This document shows, piece after piece, positions 16,589-25,559 of a DNA stretch of 64,000 nt (the stretch's first letter is position 1; each line of letters begins with the position of its first letter). Made by a program: the position numbers and the translations under genes. Under the pieces are notes generated by a model that saw only the letters and a program-made list of their open reading frames with translations, was not told where the DNA came from and did not search any database. This DNA is from Dethiosulfovibrio salsuginis (GTDB taxonomy: Bacteria > Synergistota > Synergistia > Synergistales > Dethiosulfovibrionaceae): the NCBI RefSeq assembly GCF_900177735.1, contig NZ_FXBB01000001.1:124001-188000 (forward strand). The letters are read 5' to 3'.

Positions 16589-19186
16589 ATGAACCTACAA
16601 AAAATGACCCTCAAATCCCAGGAATCACTGTCAGCCGCCAGGGATCTCTCTATTGCATACGGACATCAGGAAGTGGACGTAGAACATCTTCTCCTAGCCC
16701 TACTAAACCAGGAAGAAGGCCTGGTTCCCTCCATTTTGAGCAGAATGGGGATAGCTGAATCCGGACTTCGCTCAGCCCTGGAGGAAGATCTAGCTAGAAG
16801 GCCAAAAATATCCGGAGGAGGCTACGATCCAGAAAAAATCTATATATCCCAGAGGTTATCAAGATTTCTTATCTCCGCCGAGGAGAGGGCCAAAGAGCTT
16901 AAAGACGAATACGTATCGGTAGAACATATATTCGGAGCGATGATCGAAGGAGAGCCGGACAAAGTGGCGAAAACTTTGGTTTCCTGCGGCATCGACAAAA
17001 CAAACTACCTGAAGACTCTCGCCTCGATGAGAGGAAACCAGAGAATAAGCAGTGCTACCCCAGAGGTCACCTACGAAGCTCTCAAAAAATACGGCGTGGA
17101 CCTAGTGGACCAAGCGGAAAAAGGCAAGCTTGATCCGGTTATAGGTCGAGATGAGGAGATCCTCAGGGTTATAAGGATTCTATCCAGGAAAACGAAGAAC
17201 AATCCTGTCCTGATCGGCGAGCCCGGAGTAGGAAAGACCGCCATAGCCGAGGGCCTGGCCCAGAGGATACTAAAAGGGGACGTTCCTGATGGCCTTAAAG
17301 ACCACAGCGTTTTCGCCCTGGATATAGGGGCCCTTCTGGCCGGAGCTAAGTTCCGAGGTGAATTTGAGGAACGTCTCAAAGCCGTCCTGAACGAGGTCAG
17401 AGAGAGCGACGGCAGAATACTCCTCTTTATCGACGAGCTTCACACCATAGTGGGAGCTGGCAAGTCGGAGGGCTCCATGGACGCCGGAAACATGTTAAAA
17501 CCTATGCTCGCCCGTGGTGAGCTTCACTGTATAGGAGCCACTACCTTGGACGAATATCGCCGCTATATCGAGAAAGACGCCGCACTGGAGAGACGTTTTC
17601 AGCCTGTAATCGTCGATCCCCCTTCGGTGGAGGACGCCATATCAATACTGCGGGGGCTCAGGGAAAGGTTCCAGGTCCACCACGGGGTTAGGATAACCGA
17701 CAGTGCCCTTGTGGCCTCGGTCGAGCTTTCAGACCGATATATAACCGATAGATTTCTTCCTGATAAGGCAATCGACCTCATAGACGAGGCCTGCGCTATG
17801 TTGAGGACCGAGATCGACTCTATGCCCTCGGAGCTTGACTCGGTTATGCGGAGGCTTATGAGACTCGAAATCGAGGAAGCGGCCCTCATGAAAGAGAGCG
17901 ATCACGCCTCCGCTGAGAGACTCTCAAACCTTCAGAAAGAACTCCAGGATCTCAAAGAGGAAGCCCAGGTCTTAAATTCCCGGTACGAGATGGAAAAGGA
18001 AAGGATAAAATCCCTTCGTTCCGTCAGAGAGCAGATAGAGAAAATAGGCAGAGAAATCGAGGAGGCGGAGAGAAACTACGACCTCAATCGAGCCGCCGAG
18101 TTGAAACACGGAAAACTTCCCTCCCTACAAAAAGAGCTAGTGGAGAGGGAAAAATCCATAGAGGACCTATCGGGCTCAAGGCTCCTCAGAGAGGAGGTCA
18201 CCGAGGAGGAGGTCTCGGAGATCGTCTCCAAATGGACGGGCATCCCTCTATCCCGTCTAGTAGAGGGGGAAAGGGAAAAACTCCTCAGACTGGACGACAT
18301 ACTCCACCAGAGAGTGGTAGGCCAGGACGAGGCAGTAGAGCTTGTCACCGACGCCGTGATGAGGGCCAGGGCTGGAATAAAGGACCCCACAAAACCGATA
18401 GGATCTTTTATATTCCTAGGCCCCACAGGGGTTGGAAAGACGGAGTTAGCGAAGGCCCTGGCTCAGGCCCTTTTCGACACCGAGGACAATATAGTCCGTA
18501 TCGATATGAGCGAGTATATGGAACAACATTCGGTGGCCAGGCTGATAGGAGCACCTCCAGGCTACGTAGGCTACGACGACGGAGGCCAGTTGACCGAAGC
18601 GGTGAGGCGAAAACCCTACAGCGTAGTCCTTTTCGACGAGATAGAGAAAGCCCACAGGGAGGTCTTTAACGTCCTGCTCCAGATCCTGGACGATGGTCGC
18701 ATAACCGATAGCCACGGAAGGACGGTTGACTTCAAGAATACGGTCATAATAATGACCAGTAACATAGGCTCCGCCAGTCTTTTGGACGAACTAACCGAAG
18801 AGGGATCAATCCCATCGGAGACAAAGGCTTCAGTAATGGCCCAGCTGAGAGGACACTTCCGACCGGAGTTTCTGAACAGAGTGGACGACATAGTCATATT
18901 CTCACCTCTCTCGCTGAGACAGGTTCGAAGCATCGTAGGTCTTCTTTTGAAGGACCTCACCTCAAGACTTGCGTCCCGTGGGGTTGAACTTCAGATAACC
19001 GAACAGGCCATAGATAAAATAGCCTCCGACGGTTACGACCCTGCCTATGGAGCAAGACCTCTCAAGAGATATATATCTCACGCTCTGGAAAGCAAAATAG
19101 CGAGAGAGCTCATATCGAAGAACGAGGAAAAAATGACGGTAATCGTCTCGGCGGAGGACGGAGAGATCAGGATATCCACGAAATAG
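16589..19186 (+). CDS. clpB: ATP-dependent chaperone ClpB
   Basis: Hsp100 disaggregase that threads aggregated proteins together with DnaK. 865 residues. N-terminal double Clp repeat (about 1-145), first AAA+ module with Walker [10 protein letters not shown] and Walker [11 protein letters not shown], the long M-domain coiled coil (about 400-525, charged heptads), and second AAA+ module with Walker [10 protein letters not shown] and [11 protein letters not shown]. There is no ClpP-binding IGF/L loop that I can recognise, consistent with ClpB rather than ClpA/C. I chose ATG 16589 because AAAGGAGC lies just upstream; an in-frame TTG at 16565 precedes that site. Its 3' end faces an FMN riboswitch on the other strand. 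Confidence 0.97.
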   Translation: MNLQKMTLKSQESLSAARDLSIAYGHQEVDVEHLLLALLNQEEGLVPSILSRMGIAESGLRSALEEDLARRPKISGGGYDPEKIYISQRLSRFLISAEERAKELKDEYVSVEHIFGAMIEGEPDKVAKTLVSCGIDKTNYLKTLASMRGNQRISSATPEVTYEALKKYGVDLVDQAEKGKLDPVIGRDEEILRVIRILSRKTKNNPVLIGEPGVGKTAIAEGLAQRILKGDVPDGLKDHSVFALDIGALLAGAKFRGEFEERLKAVLNEVRESDGRILLFIDELHTIVGAGKSEGSMDAGNMLKPMLARGELHCIGATTLDEYRRYIEKDAALERRFQPVIVDPPSVEDAISILRGLRERFQVHHGVRITDSALVASVELSDRYITDRFLPDKAIDLIDEACAMLRTEIDSMPSELDSVMRRLMRLEIEEAALMKESDHASAERLSNLQKELQDLKEEAQVLNSRYEMEKERIKSLRSVREQIEKIGREIEEAERNYDLNRAAELKHGKLPSLQKELVEREKSIEDLSGSRLLREEVTEEEVSEIVSKWTGIPLSRLVEGEREKLLRLDDILHQRVVGQDEAVELVTDAVMRARAGIKDPTKPIGSFIFLGPTGVGKTELAKALAQALFDTEDNIVRIDMSEYMEQHSVARLIGAPPGYVGYDDGGQLTEAVRRKPYSVVLFDEIEKAHREVFNVLLQILDDGRITDSHGRTVDFKNTVIIMTSNIGSASLLDELTEEGSIPSETKASVMAQLRGHFRPEFLNRVDDIVIFSPLSLRQVRSIVGLLLKDLTSRLASRGVELQITEQAIDKIASDGYDPAYGARPLKRYISHALESKIARELISKNEEKMTVIVSAEDGEIRISTK

Positions 19187-19195
19187 ACCATACCT

Positions 19196-19224
19196 AGCGG
19201 GGGCGGCCGTCTGCCTCCGCTTTT
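19196..19224 (+). terminator. Terminator after clpB
   Basis: Nine-pair stem AGCGGGGGC / GCCTCCGCT (one G-T pair), loop of eight, then TTTT, starting nine bases after the clpB stop. The T-run is on the plus side only, so it should not efficiently stop minus-strand transcription coming from the riboswitch at 19405-19540. Confidence 0.8.
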
Positions 19225-19291
19225 GTATGCATATTTTTATGTTCAGCCAACAGCTCAGGGCCCCCCCTCCCCTATAGGAAATGAGACCATA

Positions 19292-19404
19292 TCAACTAAA
19301 AAATTTTTTATCTGGTGTAGGTAACATGAAAGGACCTCCCGAGGGATAAGTTCGTCATCCTCGGCATCAAAGCAAAAGGGAAGGGAATGTATCTCTGTGG
19401 TGGT
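19292..19404 (-). promoter_or_regulatory. Riboswitch expression platform with an 11-codon reading frame and no full gene
   Basis: Downstream of the FMN aptamer the minus strand carries CCTCGGGAGG, a self-complementary element that contains a strong ribosome-binding site (GGGAGG). It is followed eight bases later by ATG (19325-19327). An upstream CCGAGGAT can pair alternatively with ATCCCTCGG, the expected arrangement for translational control. The reading frame then runs only 11 codons (MLPTPDKKFFS) to TGA at 19292-19294. From 19225 to 19291 I see no coding sequence, only a G-rich run. This could be a leader peptide or the remnant of a deleted riboflavin-related gene. The stretch from 19187 to 19662 otherwise holds only the regulatory elements listed. 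Confidence 0.55.
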
Positions 19405-19540
19405 TCACCCTCTCTCTTCCGGACTGTAACCGTCGGCTCTGGATTCTAACCAGATCAGCTTCGTGGATGAAGCTCGCGGGCTTACCGATCACAGTCGGTT
19501 CACCGCCGGTGGGGAATTTCGCCCCGCCCTGAGAATGACG
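19405..19540 (-). promoter_or_regulatory. FMN riboswitch (RFN element), orphan
   Basis: Read on the minus strand, the conserved RFN blocks appear in order: TCAGGGCGGGG, GAAATTCCCCACCGGCGG, AGCCCGCGAGC, GATCTGGTTAGAATCCAG, AGCCGACGG and ACAGTCCGG, closed by a P1 stem of TTCTC with GAGAG. This is a complete FMN aptamer, which normally lowers expression of riboflavin synthesis or uptake genes when FMN is abundant. It does not lie before tpiA (tpiA is upstream of it), and the rib operon at 10.1-13.5 kb is separated from it by cysS and clpB in the opposite orientation. Behind it only a short reading frame and the 3' end of clpB (antisense) follow. Confidence 0.95.
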
Positions 19541-19546
19541 TTTGTG

Positions 19547-19555
19547 AGTATAGCA
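19547..19555 (-). promoter_or_regulatory. Extended -10 promoter for the FMN riboswitch
   Basis: TGCTATACT on the minus strand (extended -10) ends seven bases before the first base of the aptamer, the right distance for a transcript starting at the riboswitch P1 stem. A -35 at normal spacing is not evident; TTGAAA is 24 bases away. The 12-mer ATATGCTATACT recurs exactly before rnpB at 41849-41860. Confidence 0.6.
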
Positions 19556-19621
19556 TATCTTTGTTCGTTTTTCTATTTTCAATATAGATGTCCTATAATA
19601 ATTACTATGTTGCTTTTAGGT

Positions 19622-19667
19622 CTTAAATAAAGATCCGGGATTCTAGAATCCCGGATCTTTATTTAAG
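19622..19667 (-). terminator. 46-bp perfect palindrome: bidirectional terminator of tpiA
   Basis: An uninterrupted palindrome centred between 19644 and 19645 (core GATCCGGGATTCTAGAATC) whose outer arms are AAATAAAG / CTTTATTT, giving T-rich tails on both strands. It overlaps the tpiA stop codon and ends the rapZ-to-tpiA run. As the transcript it would fold into a very long hairpin with almost no loop. Confidence 0.88.
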
Positions 19668-20406
19668 GAATCATATCAAGAAATGATTTTGGATTTAAAG
19701 ATGCCCCTCCAACCAGGGCTCCGTCTATATCCTCCGTGGAGAAGAACTCTCCGGCGTTCTCGGGCTTTACACTGCCGCCGTAGAGAACTGGGATATCCCT
19801 AACGTCATATTTTTTAGCCAACCAGTTTCTTATATCACAGCACATTCCCTGAGCATCCTCTTTAGACGCCGATCGGCCAGTCCCTATAGCCCAAACCGGT
19901 TCATAGGCTACAAGAAGGCCGGAGGGGTCGCTGAGATCCAAAAGCCCTTTTGACAACTGCTCTTCGACCACCGACCAGGCTAGGCCTTTGTCTCGGTCCT
20001 CTAAGGTCTCACCTACGCAGAGAACAGGTCTGAGTCCTTTCTGGAAACAGAATGAAACCTTTCTGCCGACGAACTCCGATGTCTCTCCGAAGAGGGAGCG
20101 TCTCTCGCTATGACCTAGTATTGCATAGGAGGCCCCTAGATCCAGGGCCATAGAGGGGGATATCTCCCCTGTAAAGGCACCTTTGTCCTCGTGGTAGACG
20201 TTCTGAACCCCTAGGGAGACCTTATCGGCTATCCCAAGCTCCACGATCGACCTACGAGATCTCTCTAGATAGACGGAAGGGGGGAAAACGGCCAAACAGA
20301 GATCAGGGGATTGGGTCAACCTCTCAGCCAGGATAGTAAAAAAACTGTCCGTTTCCTGGGAGAGCATGTTCATCTTCCAGTTACCAAAAAGATGTATTTT
20401 TCTCAT
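19663..20406 (-). CDS. tpiA: Triosephosphate isomerase
   Basis: Interconverts dihydroxyacetone phosphate and glyceraldehyde 3-phosphate. 247 residues, normal. Motifs: NWKMN at the N-terminus (substrate Lys), GHSERR (catalytic His), AYEPVWAIGTG (catalytic Glu and flexible loop) and LYGGSVKPENAGE (phosphate binding). Third gene of a gap-pgk-tpiA set, starting with ATG 11 bases after pgk. Its stop codon lies inside the terminator palindrome. Confidence 0.98.
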   Translation of the reverse strand: MRKIHLFGNWKMNMLSQETDSFFTILAERLTQSPDLCLAVFPPSVYLERSRRSIVELGIADKVSLGVQNVYHEDKGAFTGEISPSMALDLGASYAILGHSERRSLFGETSEFVGRKVSFCFQKGLRPVLCVGETLEDRDKGLAWSVVEEQLSKGLLDLSDPSGLLVAYEPVWAIGTGRSASKEDAQGMCCDIRNWLAKKYDVRDIPVLYGGSVKPENAGEFFSTEDIDGALVGGASLNPKSFLDMIP

Positions 20407-20416
20407 GTTTTACGCC

Positions 20417-21607
20417 TTATTTCACTACGAGAGGAGCTACTCCAGGCAAAAGTTTACCCTCGCAGAACTCGAGACTGGCACCGCCTCCAGTAGAAACGTG
20501 GGAAACTCTATCAGCGAATTCCATAGAGCCAACGGCAGCTGCGGTATCTCCACCGCCTACGACGGAAAAGGCTCCTCTTTCGGTCTCCAACGCTACCGCC
20601 TGACATATCCCAAGAGTTCCAGATGAAAATGCCGGATTTTCAAAAACCCCCGACGGACCGTTCCACAGGATCGTCCTAGAACCTTCAATCGCTTTGGAGA
20701 ACTGTGATACGGTCTCCGGTCCTATATCCAACCCCATCATCCCTTCAGGTATATCGTCCGAAGGGACCACCATAGAATCGGATCCCGAGGAGTCAGGGGA
20801 AGGCGCTGCCACTACATCAACAGGAAGGAAAACCGATACATTCGAGTTTTTCGCCTTGTCAAGCATCTCCTTTGCGAAGGTCAGGTTCCCCTCGTCGACT
20901 AAGGAGTTGCCTACAGAGCCGCCTTTCACCTTTAAAAAAGTGAAAGCCATTCCCCCACCGATGACTATAGACGAGACTTTATCCATGAGATTCTCTATAA
21001 CCCCAATTTTATCGGAGACCTTGGCTCCCCCAAGTATAAGGGTAAAGGGCCTCTCAGGGTTATCTCTCACCTGAGAGAGGGAAGATATCTCGTCGCTAAG
21101 CAGCTTACCTCCATAGGACGGAAGGAGGCTTTGAACCCCTACGGTCGAACAGTGGGCTCTGTGAGCGGCGCTGAAGGCGTCCAGTACAAACAGGTCAAAA
21201 GGAGAGGCCATCTTCTTGGACAAATCTTCGTCGTTTTTTTCCTCCCCAGGGTGAAACCTGGTGTTCTCCAGCAGCAGAAGATCCCCAGGCTGAGCTTTTG
21301 TCACAGCTTCAGCCACCAAGTCGCCTATACAGTCCTCGACAAAGGAAATGGGCCCTAAAACCGACTCCACCGCAGGGACCAACTGTTTAAGGGAATATTC
21401 CTGATTAGGTTTGCCCTTAGGACGTCCCAGGTGGGAGACTAGGGCCACTATAGCCCCAGCGTTCTTAAGTGCCTCTACGGTCTCCTTGTGGGCTTTTATT
21501 CTGGTGTCGTCGGAAACCGATCCATTTTTGAGAGGAACGTTAAAATCCACCCTCACAAGGACTTTTTTGCCATGAAGATCACTATAGTCGATAGGACGAA
21601 GCTCCAC
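20417..21607 (-). CDS. pgk: Phosphoglycerate kinase
   Basis: ATP-forming step of glycolysis, reversible in gluconeogenesis. 396 residues, normal. Two-domain fold with VLVRVDFNVPLKNG and DDTRIKA at the N-terminus, SHLGRPKGKPNQEYSL (3-PG side), LILGGAKVSDKIGVIENLM, NGPSGVFENPAFSSGT and the C-terminal SVVGGGDTAAAVGS nucleotide region. The start is GTG at 21607, four bases after the gap stop. It is co-directional with gap and tpiA. Confidence 0.98.
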   Translation of the reverse strand: MELRPIDYSDLHGKKVLVRVDFNVPLKNGSVSDDTRIKAHKETVEALKNAGAIVALVSHLGRPKGKPNQEYSLKQLVPAVESVLGPISFVEDCIGDLVAEAVTKAQPGDLLLLENTRFHPGEEKNDEDLSKKMASPFDLFVLDAFSAAHRAHCSTVGVQSLLPSYGGKLLSDEISSLSQVRDNPERPFTLILGGAKVSDKIGVIENLMDKVSSIVIGGGMAFTFLKVKGGSVGNSLVDEGNLTFAKEMLDKAKNSNVSVFLPVDVVAAPSPDSSGSDSMVVPSDDIPEGMMGLDIGPETVSQFSKAIEGSRTILWNGPSGVFENPAFSSGTLGICQAVALETERGAFSVVGGGDTAAAVGSMEFADRVSHVSTGGGASLEFCEGKLLPGVAPLVVK

Positions 21608-21610
21608 CTA

Positions 21611-22630
21611 CTACAGCCCCTTCCGGACGATGTAGTTTATGAGATCGAGACAACGGCAGGAATATCCCCATTCGTTGTCGTACCAAGCCAAAACCTTGAC
21701 CATATTATCAACGACCATAGTATGCCTAGCGGCAAAGATAGAGGAACGATCGTCGTGGACGAAGTCCATAGACACACAGTCGTCGGTCTCATAACCTATG
21801 TAGGGAGCCATAGCTCCCTCGGCGTGAAGCCTTACCGCTTCGTTGATCTCCTCTTTTGTAGCTGCCTTGGACAGCTCTACCACAAGGTCAACCACCGACA
21901 CGTTAGGGGTAGGCACCCTAAGGGCCATTCCGCTCAACTTACCCTTTAACTCGGGGATAACAAGACCTACCGCTTTAGCCGCTCCTGTCGAAGAGGGGAC
22001 CATAGATACAGCAGCTGCTCGCCCCCTGTGGAACTTTTTGTGGGAGGAATCCACGGTGCTCTGATCCCCTGTATAGGCGTGTACGGTGGTCATGAGTCCT
22101 TTTACTATTCCGAACTCGTCGTTTATCACCTTGGCGATCGGGGCAAGGCAGTTAGTGGTGCAGGAGGCGTTAGATATAACGTTATGGGTTGAAGGATCGT
22201 AGCTATCTTCGTTTACCCCCATAACGAAAGTTCCAAGGCCATCCCCCGTTCCAGGGGCGGTTATAACGACTTTCTTTGCCCCAGCGTCCAGGTGAGCCTG
22301 TGCCTTAGCGGTATCGGTATACTTACCGGAGGCCTCTATTACTATGTCTATCCCTAACTCTCCCCAGTTAAACTGCTCTGGGGCAGAATGCTGGAGGGTT
22401 CTGATCTTCTTGCCGTCTACGATTATGTTTTCATCGTCGAAGGAAACCTCGCCATTATAGCGACGATGGACGGAATCGTACTTAAAAAGATAAGCCCTCT
22501 GTTCCGAGGTAGAACGACTGTTTGTGGCGACTATATCTATAAGACCTTCTTTGTCGTACTCGTAAAGGGCTCTAAGCATAAGCCTTCCTATGCGGCCAAA
22601 ACCGTTTATAGCGACTTTGATCTTAGACAT
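21611..22630 (-). CDS. gap: Glyceraldehyde-3-phosphate dehydrogenase
   Basis: NAD-dependent type I enzyme, 339 residues. N-terminal Rossmann motif INGFGRIGRLMLRAL, catalytic cysteine in SNASCTTNCLAP, then VHAYTGDQS and the C-terminal WYDNEWGYSCRC. Strong AAGGAGGAG before the ATG. The 33-base gap to whiA holds a GTTGTACAAC palindrome (22651-22660) that could be part of a promoter or operator. Glycolytic or gluconeogenic direction cannot be told from sequence alone. Confidence 0.98.
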   Translation of the reverse strand: MSKIKVAINGFGRIGRLMLRALYEYDKEGLIDIVATNSRSTSEQRAYLFKYDSVHRRYNGEVSFDDENIIVDGKKIRTLQHSAPEQFNWGELGIDIVIEASGKYTDTAKAQAHLDAGAKKVVITAPGTGDGLGTFVMGVNEDSYDPSTHNVISNASCTTNCLAPIAKVINDEFGIVKGLMTTVHAYTGDQSTVDSSHKKFHRGRAAAVSMVPSSTGAAKAVGLVIPELKGKLSGMALRVPTPNVSVVDLVVELSKAATKEEINEAVRLHAEGAMAPYIGYETDDCVSMDFVHDDRSSIFAARHTMVVDNMVKVLAWYDNEWGYSCRCLDLINYIVRKGL

Positions 22631-22663
22631 TAAATCTCCTCCTTAGTTTAGTTGTACAACACA

Positions 22664-23551
22664 CTATTCCAGGGAAAATCCCTGAGATTCAGCTATGGCG
22701 GTGAGCTTTTTCCATCTATAAGTCACGGTACTCTTTGTAACTGGCACAGCCAAGTTGCAACCTAATTCTTTTAAACTCACGCTGGGATTGGCTAGTCTGA
22801 GGGAAATCAGCTCCATCAGCTCGGAGCTTAGCTCATCGATACATCCCTTTTCCATCAAAAAAGCTGCTACCTTAAGCTGCCGTCTAGCGGCATGCACCGA
22901 TTTTCTTATGTTTGAGGCATCACAGTTTACAACTCTGTTAGCCTGATCCCTTATAGATCTGACGATGGCCCTTTCCTCGAGCCTGAGGGCAACCTCAGAA
23001 AGACCCATTCCGTTGAATAAATCGACTATCTGAGATTGATCTCTCACTATGACCTCCGTCGTATCTCCAACCAAACGACAGGAAGGGCATATATGATTTT
23101 TATCTAGGTGATCCAAAAGACCGGAAAGAATTCCCTTACTTAAAACCCTAAAAAGAAAATAATAACCTCTTTTAGGTTGATATAGCGCTCCTGTTACGCC
23201 AAAAACCCCTCTTATCCAGGACCAGCGAAGAAACGATCTTTCGTGCTCCTTCGACTCAATCGAAAGAAGGATATGGTGAGGTAAACTGATCGAAACACTC
23301 CCCCGATGTCTTCTGGGGACTTTAAGTATATCACCTATGTCCACTTGTAAGCTCCATCTGGTTTTAGGCCACAGCCTTCTTATACGACCGAATATCCACA
23401 ATCGCCTGGAATAAAGCTGCACATTCCCATTAGAACAGTTTTTCCTTCGCAAGCAAGATACGATTCCCGACAGTTCCGACTCAGCTGATATAGCATCCAA
23501 AACAGGGGAAACAACCCATTCATCCCAAAGGGAGTCGGTTAAAGGCTCCAA
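22664..23551 (-). CDS. whiA: WhiA-family DNA-binding protein
   Basis: 295 residues. The middle (about 100-190) corresponds to the degenerate LAGLIDADG homing-endonuclease fold of WhiA (FLRWSWIRGVFGVTGALYQPKRGYY), and the C-terminal 90 residues to its helix-turn-helix domain (NRVVNCDASNIRKSVHAA, then SVSLKELGCNLAVPVTKSTV). In Gram-positive bacteria WhiA affects division and sporulation genes. Its role in other phyla is not settled. It follows rapZ and yvcK, the same order as in Firmicutes and actinobacteria. The start is TTG at 23551 behind GAGGTGA. Confidence 0.88.
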   Translation of the reverse strand: MEPLTDSLWDEWVVSPVLDAISAESELSGIVSCLRRKNCSNGNVQLYSRRLWIFGRIRRLWPKTRWSLQVDIGDILKVPRRHRGSVSISLPHHILLSIESKEHERSFLRWSWIRGVFGVTGALYQPKRGYYFLFRVLSKGILSGLLDHLDKNHICPSCRLVGDTTEVIVRDQSQIVDLFNGMGLSEVALRLEERAIVRSIRDQANRVVNCDASNIRKSVHAARRQLKVAAFLMEKGCIDELSSELMELISLRLANPSVSLKELGCNLAVPVTKSTVTYRWKKLTAIAESQGFSLE

Positions 23552-23557
23552 TATCGG

Positions 23558-24658
23558 TCACCTCAGATCTGACCCCAGAAAAGACAATATAGCCTCAGAG
23601 ACCCTCCGACCATCGTGTCGAACGACGGTGGATCCGTTTACCGAGGATATTCTCAGAAAATTACCCCTTATCACGCCGCACCCCCGTTTAGACAGGGACG
23701 TCTCCTCTTCTTCGTCAAGCCCAAGAGGTACCGCTCCATCGGCTGTGTAGCGATCTAAAAGTTCATCGGGGATCCTTTGATCGTTAACAACGACGAAGTC
23801 CGGCAAACGTCCCACTATCTTATCCAACCAATCTAAATGATCCAAGGTAGACATTCCTTCCGTCTCTCCAGGTTGGGTCATCAGATTAGCGATATAAATA
23901 ACCGGGATGGTTGTATTATAGAGTTTTTCTCTGAAATCATCCACAAGTAAATTAGGTATTACGCTGGTGAAAAGACTACCTGGTCCTAAGACGATCACAT
24001 CGGCGTTCAAAAGAGAGTGAATAGCCTCGTTAACAGGCTTTATTCCTTTAGGCTCCAGCCAAATATTCCTTAGGTCCTTACCTCTGCTGGAAATAGCCAG
24101 TTCTCCTCTTAACATCTCTCCATCAGAGGCTTCAGCAAAAAGTACCATCGTCTCCGACGAGATAGGCAAAACCCTGCCTCTCATAGAGAGAAGGCGATTG
24201 ACCCTTTCGACGGCTATCATAAAATCACCGTAAACTTCAGTAGCAGCCAATAATACTAAATTTCCCAAGCTATGACCGGAAAGATCTCCTTTGTCAAATC
24301 TAAAATCCATTATTTTTTTAAAATCATCATCGTTTTCGCTTAAAGCCACTATGCAGTTTCGTATATCCCCTGGCGGAAGTAATCCCCAGTCCCTAGTTAG
24401 CCTGCCTGAGCTACCTCCTTCGTCGGTAACGGTCACTATGGCTGTTATATTCTTGGTAAAGCTCTTTAATCCCACCAAAAAAGACGAAAGACCGGTACCT
24501 CCCCCGATAGCGACGATATAGGGCCCGGACGACAGGTGGGGATCCTCGTCTATCAGTGCAGACCTCCTGCCACTGCTGGATAAACCTCTTTTACTGGAAA
24601 GCAAGGAAGCTCCTACACCGACGATAACCCCAAATAGAAAAGGCCATAAGCTTCTCAT
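23558..24658 (-). CDS. yvcK: YvcK/GlmR (CofD-like) protein with N-terminal membrane helix
   Basis: 366 residues. The YvcK fold begins near residue 47 with VAIGGGTGLSSFLVGLK, followed by TVTDEGGSSGRLTRDWGLLPPGDIRNC and VLGPGSLFTSVIPNLLV, all typical. In Bacillus the protein binds UDP-GlcNAc and promotes carbon flow into cell-wall precursors. The first 25 residues (WPFLFGVIVGVGASLL) form one hydrophobic helix, suggesting membrane anchoring, an extension found in some but not all members. It lies between rapZ and whiA and overlaps neither, with gaps of 6 and 13 bases. Confidence 0.93.
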   Translation of the reverse strand: MRSLWPFLFGVIVGVGASLLSSKRGLSSSGRRSALIDEDPHLSSGPYIVAIGGGTGLSSFLVGLKSFTKNITAIVTVTDEGGSSGRLTRDWGLLPPGDIRNCIVALSENDDDFKKIMDFRFDKGDLSGHSLGNLVLLAATEVYGDFMIAVERVNRLLSMRGRVLPISSETMVLFAEASDGEMLRGELAISSRGKDLRNIWLEPKGIKPVNEAIHSLLNADVIVLGPGSLFTSVIPNLLVDDFREKLYNTTIPVIYIANLMTQPGETEGMSTLDHLDWLDKIVGRLPDFVVVNDQRIPDELLDRYTADGAVPLGLDEEEETSLSKRGCGVIRGNFLRISSVNGSTVVRHDGRRVSEAILSFLGSDLR

Positions 24659-24671
24659 AGGGTCAATCCGT

Positions 24672-25547
24672 TCATGACATACCGATATCTCTATGCCTAA
24701 CCATCACGGATATTCCGTCATTCTTCAGCTTATCCTTTAGCCATTCCACAACGGAAACCGAGCGATGTCTCCCCCCGGTGCAACCGATAGTGATATGGAC
24801 ATTTCCTTTGCCAACCTTTTTATATTTAGGAATCAAAAAAACCAGCAAATCAAGCAATTTAGCCAAGAAGATATCTATGTCCTCAAACTTATCTCTAATA
24901 TAAGTCTGAACATCTCCGTCTTCACCGGTTTTATTTCTTAACTCAGGACTATAGTAAGGGTTAGGCAAAAATCTCACGTCGACTACATAGTCACTGTCAT
25001 GAGGAATACCGTGCTTAAAGCCAAAGGAGGAAAGAATCACCGATAGTTTAGCTTCACAGGAACCAATACCCTCAAAGACCTTTGTTCTAAAACCTTTAAG
25101 ATCGAGACCAGTACTGTCTATGACCTTATCAGCAAGCTCTCTAACGGGATCAAGGAGAGCCCGTTCCTTAATTATTCCCTCTAAAATTGAAAGATGGTCC
25201 CCTAGAGGATGACTTCGTTTAGTTAAATTAAAACGTTGCACAAGAGCGTCGTCCGACGCATCGAGAAAAACCACGGAAAAATCCTCCATCTCCTCTTTCA
25301 GCTTAGAGGCCATGGAGACAAAACCACCTAGAAGCTCCCTACTCCTGACATCTACGACGACAACGACCCCGTTAGCTACGGCCGACTCGTGTGATTCCAG
25401 TAGATCAAGGAGCTGAGGCAGTAAAGCCACAGGTATATTGTCAACAGCAAATAGACCTTGATCCTCAAGTATGTTCAGCATACTTGATTTTCCACTTCCA
25501 GACATTCCTGTTACTACTACAAGTTTTTTTACCTTATAATTTCCCAT
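24672..25547 (-). CDS. rapZ: RapZ/YvcJ family nucleotide-binding protein
   Basis: 291 residues. N-terminal kinase-like half with Walker A GMSGSGKSS; C-terminal half with the conserved GCTGGRHRSV phosphate-binding loop and a final MVRHRDI. In E. coli RapZ senses glucosamine-6-phosphate and directs GlmZ RNA decay; in Gram-positives YvcJ is a GTPase of less clear role. Placement next to yvcK fits control of amino-sugar supply. I chose ATG 25547, with GAGGGG seven bases upstream; an in-frame TTG lies two codons before it. Confidence 0.95.
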   Translation of the reverse strand: MGNYKVKKLVVVTGMSGSGKSSMLNILEDQGLFAVDNIPVALLPQLLDLLESHESAVANGVVVVVDVRSRELLGGFVSMASKLKEEMEDFSVVFLDASDDALVQRFNLTKRSHPLGDHLSILEGIIKERALLDPVRELADKVIDSTGLDLKGFRTKVFEGIGSCEAKLSVILSSFGFKHGIPHDSDYVVDVRFLPNPYYSPELRNKTGEDGDVQTYIRDKFEDIDIFLAKLLDLLVFLIPKYKKVGKGNVHITIGCTGGRHRSVSVVEWLKDKLKNDGISVMVRHRDIGMS

Positions 25548-25559
25548 ACGCAAGCCCCT

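Noticed and set aside
19405-19540. FMN riboswitch as 5' leader of tpiA
   Set aside because: tpiA lies upstream of it on the same strand and is separated by a strong terminator, so it cannot be its leader.
19367-19582. 71-codon minus-strand open frame across the FMN aptamer
   Set aside because: It starts upstream of the riboswitch promoter's start point and runs through the structured aptamer; no ribosome-binding site.
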